A stretch of 64,000 nt of DNA from an uncultured Thermoguttaceae bacterium (GTDB lineage: Bacteria > Planctomycetota > Planctomycetia > Pirellulales > Thermoguttaceae), in the NCBI GenBank assembly GCA_938084835.1, contig CALKER010000009.1:1-64000 (forward strand). The letters run 5' to 3'. The translations under genes and the position numbers were made by a program. The notes under the pieces were generated by a model. It had not been told where the DNA came from and made no database searches. It saw only the letters and a list, made by a program, of their open reading frames with translations. This document shows positions 56,293 through 64,000 of this stretch, piece by piece; position 1 is the first letter of the stretch; each line of letters opens with the position of its first letter.

Positions 56293-57870
56293 ATGGTGCC
56301 CAAGACCCTACTTCCCCTGATTGGGACCCTCGCGATCGCGGCGGTCCTCGGGACAAAGGATGCGGCCCGATGCGAACCACCCAGACCGAGGTTGGGGATA
56401 AATCTTGCCGGTCCTGCTGACTGGAACACGGAGCTCCCCTTTGTTGATGTGTTTCGTATGTCTCGACCGTGGATCAGCCAGCAAGAAGGAAAAAGGTGGG
56501 GGCAGGGTCCACCGCTTCATTTAGACGATTACGGTTGGGTAAAAAGTCTAGAACCAAATGGCTGGGCTGAGACGCTTATGTGTACGATTGAAAATGGCCG
56601 CTATCCGTCTGGTCGATATGTGGTTCTTTATCGCGGAGAGGGCACACTCGCCTTTGCTGGATCGGCGCGTATTGTGGACGAACGCCCCGGGCGGATTGTC
56701 ATCGACGTTGATTCCTCTCGCGGTCCTATTTTCCTTCAGCTCCGCAAGACCAATCCTGCCGACTACATCCGTGATATTCGCGTGATTATGCCGGGCTTCG
56801 AATCCACTTATGAGCAAAATCCTTTTCATCCGGTTTTTTTGAAACGGTGGCAGGGAATCAGTTGCTTTCGTTTCATGGACTGGATGGAGACCAATGGCTC
56901 CCAAATCCGCACTTGGGCGGAAAGACCTACCCTCCAGCATGCCACATTTGCTTTGCGGGGAGTAGCTCTAGAGTGGATGATCGAATTGTGCAATCGACAG
57001 AAAGCGGATGCCTGGTTCTGCATGCCGCATCAGGCTGATGACGACTTTGTCCGCCAATTTGCCCGGATGGTTTGTGAAAAGCTCGATCCGGAGCTGAAAG
57101 TATACATCGAATATTCCAACGAGGTATGGAATGCGATCTTTGCTCAACATCGCTTCGCTGCGGAAGAGGGTCAACAGCGAGGTTTCGGCGAAAGGCCCTG
57201 GGAGGCAGCCTGGCGCTACACCGCCTACCGCTCTATGCAGATTTTCCGCATTTGGGAAGAAGAATTTGGTGGCCGCGACCGTCTCGTGCGGGTGCTGCCC
57301 TCGCAGGCGGCTAATCCTTATGTCTCCGAGCAAATCCTCAAATTTCGCGATGCTTATCACCACGCTGACGCGCTGGCTATCGCGCCCTACATCTCTATGA
57401 ATATCCCTCCGGATGGTGACAAACTTCGAGCCGAGGACGTCGCTGGGTGGACCCTGGATCAATTACTCGACTACGTGGAAAGTCGTTCCCTTCCCGAGGC
57501 TATCCGCTGGATGAAGCAACAAAAAGAAGTGGCCGATCGCTACGGGCTGAAACTCATTGCGTATGAGGCGGGTCAACATCTCGTAGGGGTCGGAGGAGCG
57601 GAAAATAACGAAAAGCTCACACAGCTTCTTCTGGCGGCTAACCGGCACCCACGAATGGGCGAAATTTATCGCAAGTACTACGATGCCTGGGAAGCCATCG
57701 GGGGTGACCTGTTATGTCATTTCAGCTCCGTTTCCCGATGGAGCAAATGGGGAAGTTGGGGACTCCTTGAATATTTCGACGAGGACGAGTCGGCCTCTCC
57801 CAAGTTCCTGGCCACCCTCCGCTGGGCTCACAGGCTTGGCCAGCGGGTTGTGTTGCCAATCAAGCATTAA
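56293..57870 (+). CDS. Secreted glycoside-hydrolase-like protein (clan GH-A-type barrel)
   Basis: From ATG 56293 it is 525 residues, starting with a signal peptide (VPKTLLPLIGTLAIAAVLG). AGGGAG lies ten bases upstream; ATG 56263 and GTG 56221 are alternatives. The middle and C-terminal halves look like a (beta/alpha)8 barrel: VYIEYSNEVWN supplies a candidate acid/base Glu and LIAYEAGQH a candidate nucleophile, in the order expected for clan GH-A. N-terminal ~190 residues include LGINLAGPADWNTELPFVDV, seen in planctomycete proteins annotated as cellulose-binding. Family and substrate are not certain. No operon partner. Confidence 0.65.
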   Translation: MVPKTLLPLIGTLAIAAVLGTKDAARCEPPRPRLGINLAGPADWNTELPFVDVFRMSRPWISQQEGKRWGQGPPLHLDDYGWVKSLEPNGWAETLMCTIENGRYPSGRYVVLYRGEGTLAFAGSARIVDERPGRIVIDVDSSRGPIFLQLRKTNPADYIRDIRVIMPGFESTYEQNPFHPVFLKRWQGISCFRFMDWMETNGSQIRTWAERPTLQHATFALRGVALEWMIELCNRQKADAWFCMPHQADDDFVRQFARMVCEKLDPELKVYIEYSNEVWNAIFAQHRFAAEEGQQRGFGERPWEAAWRYTAYRSMQIFRIWEEEFGGRDRLVRVLPSQAANPYVSEQILKFRDAYHHADALAIAPYISMNIPPDGDKLRAEDVAGWTLDQLLDYVESRSLPEAIRWMKQQKEVADRYGLKLIAYEAGQHLVGVGGAENNEKLTQLLLAANRHPRMGEIYRKYYDAWEAIGGDLLCHFSSVSRWSKWGSWGLLEYFDEDESASPKFLATLRWAHRLGQRVVLPIKH

Positions 57871-58105
57871 ATAGCGATCCAGAGAACGCCACGGCCCGGG
57901 AAAATTCACGGTTCCCTCGGAAAAGTGTGCTCCATCCCGAGCGTCCAAAGGGGTGCGATCGGAGATCCCGGCCAAAGCGCTGACAATGCCCCATCGATGC
58001 GTTCGGTGTGGCGGAAAACACACTCAAACGGGCCAAGCCCGTCGCAATCTTCCCTGTCATTGCAGGGTAAACTTCTGCGTACTAGTGCAAATTCCCTAAA
58101 TTGTA

Positions 58106-58675
58106 TTACTTACCCTTATTTTGCCGTTGAAAAGTGAGGACATGAGGAAGATGCTCCCACTCTGTGCGCGAAATACTGTAGACGCGAACAAAAAGGTGAT
58201 AATAGGTGGTGTCTTTTTCGTAACGTAATCCGTTTTTTTCCGCCACGCGTATCGAGGCCTTGTTTTCTGGATCAATAAGGGAAATAACGCGGCTTACTCC
58301 CAGACGGACAAAAGCATAGTCCCGGGCTAGAGCAGCAGCCTCGGTTCCCAGCCCTTGGCCCCAATACAGGGGGCTTAAGCGATAAGCAACTTCGATTTCT
58401 GGGGATCCGTCTATCAACTGGTCCAAAAGGCCGCTATAGCCAATGAGGTTTGCGTCCGAACGGTGAATCGCTGCCCAAAGCCAGTAGCCCCTCTCCCGAT
58501 ACTTTAGCAGGCAGCGCTCCAAGAACCCTCGAACTCCCTCCTCAGTTAAGGGCCCGGTCACCGAGAAGCGCATGACAAGCGGGTCTGTCAGAATGGGGAC
58601 AAGCGTGGGGAGATCGTCCCAGGTAAATTCCCGCAGAATAATCCGGGGGGATTCCGCCACCACTTTGACCGTCAC
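58106..58675 (-). CDS. GNAT-family N-acetyltransferase (RimJ/RimL type)
   Basis: A 189-residue protein of the GNAT_3 group: RIILREFTWDDLPTLVPIL at the start, EIEVAYRLSPLYWGQGLGTEAA holding the acetyl-CoA pyrophosphate loop (Q/RxxGxG/A as GQGLGTEA), and SIRVAEKNGLRYEKD near the C-terminus. Such enzymes acetylate ribosomal-protein N-termini, amino acids or small amines; the substrate is not predictable. GTG 58675 has GGAG about seven bases upstream. Monocistronic. Confidence 0.92.
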   Translation of the reverse strand: MTVKVVAESPRIILREFTWDDLPTLVPILTDPLVMRFSVTGPLTEEGVRGFLERCLLKYRERGYWLWAAIHRSDANLIGYSGLLDQLIDGSPEIEVAYRLSPLYWGQGLGTEAAALARDYAFVRLGVSRVISLIDPENKASIRVAEKNGLRYEKDTTYYHLFVRVYSISRTEWEHLPHVLTFQRQNKGK

Positions 58676-59084
58676 GATTGTTCTCCGTTGGCTGCCGAAT
58701 TATGATAATTGTCACGTGGCATGCGATGGGGGCTCAGGTGGTTGGTATTTTCCTCGCGTTGTCATCGATCCGGCAAGTGTTGGCGCTGCCGAAAAAACGC
58801 CGCAAAAACAGGTTCCCGATTACAAGCGGTCTGGCCTGAGTTTTGCACGAACGTTGTCCACAAATTTCTACGATAAGGGGGTGGGGGGAGGCTCCGCTTT
58901 AAGCCAGCCAAACCGAATCCTTCCGCTATTGGCGAAGTCGAGGCGGTTTTGTGTGGGATTTCCGCCATTTTTATGTCGGCGTCTCCACGCAAATTATCCC
59001 TTACGACAAAGCGTATACTAGAGAGGGAAAATCGGTCTTTCAGGGAGAATTTGTGCGTCTGTTCGACCAAAGGAGAATTCGGCG
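58676..59084. other. Divergent gap between the GNAT and DUF1080 genes
   Basis: Nothing coding. A TATACT box (59014-59019) lies 66 bases before the DUF1080 ATG and could be its -10; a matching -35 is not evident. Confidence 0.35.
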
Positions 59085-60083
59085 ATGACTAGGCTGCTGA
59101 GGAATGACACCATTGCCTTGGCCATGACGGTTCTGATTCCTTGGTATGCGGTCTGTGCTGGCCCCCGGGAGATCACAAATCCGGAGGAAGCCAAAGCCGA
59201 TCCGGACTTCGCCATCCAGGGTGAGTACATAGGACCTGGTATCCTGCCGGGGGGCAAGACAGAACAAGTGGGAGCCCAGGTGGTGGCCCTAGGCCAGGGC
59301 CGATTTGATGTTTATCTTCTGGATGGCGGCCTTCCTGGACATGGATGGACGCGAGAGAACCTCCGCTTAAAGACCTTTGCCGAGCGCGATGCCACCGGGA
59401 CCGTTGTGATTCGCCATGAGGCCTGGACAGGCCAATTTGCCGACGGGAAGCTCCAACTCAAGCACCAAGAGGGCAGCTCACTCGAGTTGACCAAAATCGA
59501 ACGAAAAAGCCCCACGCTGGGAGCCAAACCACCCGAGAAAGCCGTGATCCTTTTCGATGGTACAAATCTGGATTGGTTTCCGGGAGGCCAGTTGGGGCCA
59601 GATAACAGTCTTGTTGCTGGCGTGCTTTCTAAGCCGGCTTTTAACAGCTGCACGATTCACCTCGAGTTTCGCTTAACATGGATGCCCGAGGCTCGTGGTC
59701 AAGCCCGGGCCAATAGCGGCGTTTATGTGCACAACTGTTATGAAATTCAGGTGCTGGACTCGTTCGGGCTGGAAGGCCGAGATAATGAGTGCGGGGGAAT
59801 TTATTCCCTTAAGGCCCCAGATGTGAACATGTGCTTTCCGCCGATGACTTGGCAAACTTATGATATTGACTTCACCGCCCCGAAGTATGACGAAGCAGGT
59901 AATAAGATTGCCAATGCCCGCATTACCGTTCGACATAATGGGGTGGTAATCCATGACGATTACGAGCTACCCCGCGCCACACCGGGAGGTCAACCGGAAG
60001 GGCCAGGTCCTCGGGGTATTCAACTCCAAGGGCACGGGTGCCACGTTCAATATCGCAATATTTGGGTCGTGCCTAAAGACTAA
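59085..60083 (+). CDS. Secreted DUF1080 (3-keto-disaccharide hydrolase-type) protein
   Basis: A 332-residue protein with a signal peptide (ends about VCAGP). Residues ~30-145 form a small beta domain with GQGRFDVYLLDGGLPGHGW. The C-terminal ~190 residues are the DUF1080 concanavalin-like fold: ILFDGTNLDWF, EFRLTWMP, NSGVYVHNCYEIQVLDSFG, and the closing GIQLQGHGCHVQYRNIWV. Members act on 3-keto-glycosides and other sugars and are greatly expanded in planctomycetes. AAAGGAG ribosome site nine bases before ATG. Confidence 0.92.
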   Translation: MTRLLRNDTIALAMTVLIPWYAVCAGPREITNPEEAKADPDFAIQGEYIGPGILPGGKTEQVGAQVVALGQGRFDVYLLDGGLPGHGWTRENLRLKTFAERDATGTVVIRHEAWTGQFADGKLQLKHQEGSSLELTKIERKSPTLGAKPPEKAVILFDGTNLDWFPGGQLGPDNSLVAGVLSKPAFNSCTIHLEFRLTWMPEARGQARANSGVYVHNCYEIQVLDSFGLEGRDNECGGIYSLKAPDVNMCFPPMTWQTYDIDFTAPKYDEAGNKIANARITVRHNGVVIHDDYELPRATPGGQPEGPGPRGIQLQGHGCHVQYRNIWVVPKD

Positions 60084-61681
60084 AGAGGGACTTGGGAGCC
60101 ACCCCAGAGTCCGGTGGGCCGTCGGTGCCCCCGGATGCCCTCAGGAGAGATGGGCGAGTACAAACGTCGCGGGGGCGAAATCGCCTAGGGCCCCACATTT
60201 AACGCGTTCCTTACCAACATACAACGCAGGAAAACATTTTTCTGCGCCAAATGGGGCGACCTGCCAATAGGAGGAGGCTTAAGCTAAGCGAACTTTTAAG
60301 GAAGCATCGAAATAATGCCGAATGTACGCCGAATGTACTAAGTTCGCCGCCGGATTTTTGGGGGGAATGCCCTTGCAACTTTCCTTTGGTTTGGACTGTT
60401 GGCAAGCGATTCGGCTGAGGCTATTTACCTCTGGTTCACAGGAGAGTTTTCAATAAAGGCAATGCTCATTGGGATGTTTGGCGCCACTGTAGCCTGCGCG
60501 GAAATGCTTTGTAGAGCTTTGTAGATCTTTGACCAAGCCGCTTGACAACCTGCCGTGACTATCCCCTAGGAACGTCAAATTTCAAGCACCTTAGAGGAGT
60601 TTGATAGGCGGAAAGTTCTCAGGAAATGCAAAGGCAAGATTTTCAGAAGGTTATAAGCCCTCTTAATCGGAGACAGCTTGAGGCGCTAATTAATCGCGGT
60701 GGTACCAATTGGCGAAGAAAATCCAGCAAGGGTAAGATAGCGTCTTGTAATTGAACCCCTTGGCCGCCGGACCAAGGTATAATTTACCTGAAAGGTCGTG
60801 AACCACTGGCTGAAATTTGCATGAAGTCCTAGGGTTGTCTGCCGGTCCTCGCAATTGCGGTGCGAAAGAATTGGTGTTCTGACGAGGGATGGCCGAAATT
60901 AGAATGAGCAAACTCCGGTCCGTAGAGCCAGGGACAACCGGGTTGCCAACAGTTTGTGCCTGTCCCGTAATGGAAACAAGGCGGCCCGGGAGAAGACAAA
61001 AAGCAGAAGACCCAAAATTGCGTCTCCAGCCTCCCGCGTGATATCCGACGGAGGTGCCAATTATTCCGCGTGAGCCGGAACCGCCAAAGGCTAGTGCAGT
61101 AGCACGCCTGGTTCCCGCTCGTCTCGCAGCGACGCATCCAGTCGCAATATCCCGGGAGGTTTGGAAATTAGGCCATCGGGGCCCGAACGGGTCCCGGTGG
61201 CTTTTCTTTTGTAATTTTCTTGGACGGGGATGAATTTGATTCTTCGCACATTCGCATGCAACTGACGGATGTCAAAACACCGTGCCCTGCTGAAAGCCCT
61301 CGAGAGGCTCGCTAGTGCAGTGGCTTTGCCAAGATGACTTGGTCCAGACAAGGGTACCCCTTTGGAAGAAGTGCCCAGCACAATGCGCCCTAGGGCGCAT
61401 TCGACGAAAACCGCTAGAAGATTTCAAGGCGGGGGCCAATTTATTGCCCTGCTAAAGCCAGAAGTCTACGCATTCCAAAGTGCCAAAAACTTCACGGGCT
61501 CTGGCTCGATAATTGCCTACTCACCCGGATAGGAGGGCGAGGGAGAGGATGGTGCCTTAACCATTTGGCCGGCGGAGGAAAAGCGGTTTGCAGCCAAACT
61601 TTTTCAGACCGGCCAATGCGAGACGATGGGTCCCTAAAGTGATACACAGGCTTGCCTCAGCTGCCACTCAAGAGGGTCCAC
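60084..61681. other. 1.6-kb gap after the DUF1080 gene
   Basis: The longest gene-poor stretch. No supported coding sequence. It holds two micro-repeats (gccgaatgtac twice near 60317-60339 and gctttgtaga twice at 60506-60525), an isolated TATAAT (60777-60782) and a strong plus-strand terminator at 61172-61218. A minus-strand 96-residue frame at 61091-61381 has no family resemblance and contains the terminator. Confidence 0.4.
61172..61218 (+). terminator. Long-stem intrinsic terminator in a gene-poor gap
   Basis: Arms gccatcggg (61172-61180) and cccggtggc (61193-61201) pair with one G-T, and a nested cccg/cggg stem fills the loop. It is followed by ttttcttttgtaatttt. The nearest plus-strand gene end is 60083, over 1 kb upstream, so an unlisted RNA may end here. 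The opposite strand has no T-run. Confidence 0.75.
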
Positions 61682-63079
61682 CTATTTTGGTCGCAACGCC
61701 ACTTCATCAACGCGGAATCTGAGACCATCCAAGATTTCCCGATCAGCCTGTCCAAACCGCTCGTAGAGCGACTGCTCCAACGTAAAGCTGATGACAAGCG
61801 GCTCGGCTTGAGGTCCGCGGACCCAATAAAAAATCCAAATCACCGGGACACCATTTACCATTCCCTGAGCTTCGACCCGATAGATCGGAGTCCCTGCCAA
61901 AGAGCGTAACTCGCTAGCTTGAATGAAGCGATGAAATTGTGCCCCGAACGAATCGCGGATATCGGCTTGAAACCGGGCAAGGCTCATCTCCCCCTTTGGA
62001 GGCTGTCCCCGGGCTATCTTGCACTGAGCTAAAAAGGTGCCCCTGTCCACCAGCCGCAGGACCGCCCAATCGTCCGTAATCGCCGTGAAATGCCAACGCC
62101 TTCCGTAGTGCAGCCGCCAAAGCCCGTCTGGGGCCTGCTGTTCCAAAAGGAGAAGTTCCGGCGCGGGCTCGAAAATCCCACTCACAAGCTGAGGGTCCTC
62201 CACCTGCGGGCATTGTTGGTCCGGTTTTACGCTGATTGCGACTTTGGTTACTAAGTCAACACCTGGCGCAATCGGACCGGATTCCCGCTTTTCGTGATAG
62301 GCCAGCCCAAGCCAGATAACCCGGCCTTTTGAGATGGAAAATTGATAGCGCCCTTTCAAAGTGATCTCGCTGTGCACGGCCTCGGCAGCCCCTTCCAATC
62401 GGCCGGAAAACTCAACGCGGACGATGTCGCCAACAACTTCCAGCATAGTCGCCTCGACACCCCCCAACGTGACTCCCTCCAGACCCACCAGCACCCCAGC
62501 CACATCCGCCGGAATCGTCCATTTACTTCCTTCGCCAACAGGTTGGGGGGGTAGGAGACCAGCCAAACCCAGCGTCGCCAGAGTTGGCTGAAGGAGATCT
62601 AATTCGCCCCTTGTGAGTGGCCCTGACAAGCTCCAAAGAAGGGTGTCCGTTCCGCCGGTCCGGGCCAAGATTAATCGCCGATCTGGCCGGAGGGTCACGG
62701 TCACCTGCTGGCTGCCTACCCGACCTGTTGTTTCAGCTAGCTCGAACCACCGAATTCCCCCACGGACAATCTCTGTCGCATTCTCGGAAAGGTAACCAAT
62801 AACCGGCCGCTCCCAGAACTTAAATCTCCCCTCGGCCTGGGTTGGGGCGGACTCCACCTTGTTTCCACGGCGTACCAGGATTTTGCCTTCGGCTTCCACC
62901 GTCAGCTCCACCTGGTCAGGTGACCCTCCGGGCTCGGCTGGCCTAAGCTGAATTTGTTCCGCGCTCCCCAGGCCGGGACCGGGGTTAAATATTAGGGCGG
63001 CGAAAGCCAATGCGCACATTACAGCCGGTTTTCTATGAAAATTTTGGGGAGAGTGGGAAGCTTCATGAGACAAGTACAC
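61682..63079 (-). CDS. Secreted hypothetical protein
   Basis: A 465-residue protein with a signal peptide (AVMCALAFAALIFNPGPGLGS). It is otherwise rich in beta-strand-like segments, e.g. VSFSGRLEG-type alternation and VAISVKPD, with a C-terminal part FRFRVDEVALRPK. It has no membrane helix beyond the signal and only two cysteines after the signal. I do not recognise the family; long proteins of this type are common in planctomycetes. GTG 63079 is chosen because AGGAGG is nine bases upstream; the TTG at 63085 is too close to that site. Confidence 0.7.
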   Translation of the reverse strand: MYLSHEASHSPQNFHRKPAVMCALAFAALIFNPGPGLGSAEQIQLRPAEPGGSPDQVELTVEAEGKILVRRGNKVESAPTQAEGRFKFWERPVIGYLSENATEIVRGGIRWFELAETTGRVGSQQVTVTLRPDRRLILARTGGTDTLLWSLSGPLTRGELDLLQPTLATLGLAGLLPPQPVGEGSKWTIPADVAGVLVGLEGVTLGGVEATMLEVVGDIVRVEFSGRLEGAAEAVHSEITLKGRYQFSISKGRVIWLGLAYHEKRESGPIAPGVDLVTKVAISVKPDQQCPQVEDPQLVSGIFEPAPELLLLEQQAPDGLWRLHYGRRWHFTAITDDWAVLRLVDRGTFLAQCKIARGQPPKGEMSLARFQADIRDSFGAQFHRFIQASELRSLAGTPIYRVEAQGMVNGVPVIWIFYWVRGPQAEPLVISFTLEQSLYERFGQADREILDGLRFRVDEVALRPK

Positions 63080-64000
63080 GGACAATTCCCTCCTGGATCT
63101 AATAACTCAATGGGCTTTACAATGCTTTCTATTTTTGCAAACAACATTACAATTTCGGTTTGGGCATTAGTCTTCGTTAGTTCGAAGTTTCCTCGAACTC
63201 GGCTATGGAGGGAAATCTTGTGCCCTGAACCTCTGAGTCGTCGATAGGCTCGATCAGTGAATCCGCACCTGCGGTTGCCGATCAAAAATTGCGGGAATTC
63301 TTTTTCCAAAGCTCATTGGTATGCTTGTCCTTAAGAAAGAGTCTTTAGCCCTTCAACTTGGGAATCAGCCCCAACCTTGGATAGTTGGTGAATCATTTAG
63401 AGTCAATTGGCGTGCTGGTTAAGTGACGGGTCGTAGAGCCTCCGCCGCCGCGGGAGCTTATCGCTACCATTTACCGGGCGGAAAGGGCAGTTTTTGACCG
63501 GGCTAAGGCGATCCGCTGCCGCGAGGCCGCAGTTCCTAAGGCTTGGACCTTCAGCAGGAGAGGGCCGAAACAGTTTCAAGGTTTGACATGGCTATATATG
63601 GGGTGTAAAGACCACCCGAGGATATGACACCGCCGAGCAAGACCCCCCACTTAACCGGTTGGCCGGCCGGGTCTCAGGGGGAAATCGCAACGAATTACAA
63701 ATACGCTGCCGTGTTCCTAACTGTCATGACGTGGCTACTAGACGGTGCACAATCCCCCAAATTTAGGAAATGGCCGCTTTAATTCGTGCGTTAGAAGCTA
63801 AGCGTTAGAAGCTGATAGCGCGGGTGTGCTCCCAACAGCGAAAACTCGCTTCACGGATATGAAGAAGGACCGTCGCCGGACCTGCCAGTGTGTAATGTTC
63901 TGCCCAACTGCAATTAGGCTCGACAGGGCGTTAGAGTCCAGGTCCACAGAAATGAAAAGAAAGATTATGGGGTTCACCGCTGTGTGAATCGTAACTTCTT
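63080..64000. other. Final 0.9 kb without a supported gene
   Basis: Only short frames of unlikely content. A 12-bp direct repeat gcgttagaagct occurs at 63788-63799 and 63802-63813. Nothing else of note before the window edge. Confidence 0.4.

Noticed and set aside
61091..61381. 96-codon minus-strand frame across the 61.2-kb terminator
   Set aside because: Contains an obvious terminator hairpin and no protein-like pattern.

Overview
The window looks like a chromosome fragment of a heterotrophic, at least partly anaerobic planctomycete, perhaps a relative of the Pirellulales/Thermoguttaceae. This is inferred from gene content only. The clues are a DUF1080 (3-keto-disaccharide hydrolase-type) secreted protein, FG-GAP and PQQ-type propeller proteins, a secreted GH51 arabinofuranosidase, a DUF362/polyferredoxin pair, short monocistronic units and long gene-poor gaps (several of 0.9-1.6 kb). 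There is no rRNA, no convincing tRNA and no CRISPR array.

Layout. 1-9.4 kb: tail of an alkaline-phosphatase-superfamily protein, then on the minus strand hemL, a GH51 arabinofuranosidase, purH, pepF and a CPBP protease. 10-13.1 kb (plus): riboflavin synthase, rsmA and a DUF2520 Rossmann protein. 13.1-25.7 kb (minus): a THUMP-like methyltransferase, FG-GAP protein, PQQ-like lipoprotein with a YbjN-like partner, recG, a secreted SH3/YbjN-like protein and a Tat-exported sugar-isomerase-like protein. 25.8-40.6 kb (minus): the metabolic centrepiece, described below. 41-47 kb: a zincin-type metallopeptidase, an NSS transporter with its MetS-like small subunit, an orphan nuoB and a macro-domain protein. 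48-64 kb: a DUF362/polyferredoxin pair, galK, an orphan ABC ATPase, an HDOD protein with a degenerate GGDEF-like tail, a secreted glycoside-hydrolase-like protein, a GNAT, the DUF1080 protein and a secreted planctomycete-type hypothetical.

Centrepiece. Reading down the minus strand the order is fhs, folD, hdrC, hdrB, a 1503-residue hdrA, mvhD, metV, metF, then a degenerate TrmE-like GTPase. Fhs and FolD carry formate to methylene-tetrahydrofolate. MetF/MetV with HdrABC and MvhD resemble the MetFV-HdrABC-MvhD methylene-THF reductase complex known from Moorella-type acetogens. HdrA is unusual: two HdrA units in one chain, with a GltD/NfnB-like NAD(P)H-flavin module inserted inside the FAD domain of the first. 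No formate dehydrogenase, CO dehydrogenase or acetyl-CoA synthase gene lies in the window, so the direction of flow (C1 assimilation, C1 oxidation or a redox valve) is open.

At least six gene-poor gaps hold pairs or triplets of about 14-28-bp direct repeats spaced 18-31 bp, without a transposase. They look like solitary ends of IS21- or Tn7-like elements, which is inference. Two strong plus-strand hairpin-plus-T-run terminators (about 44.9 and 61.2 kb) have no plus-strand gene just upstream and may mark unannotated transcripts.
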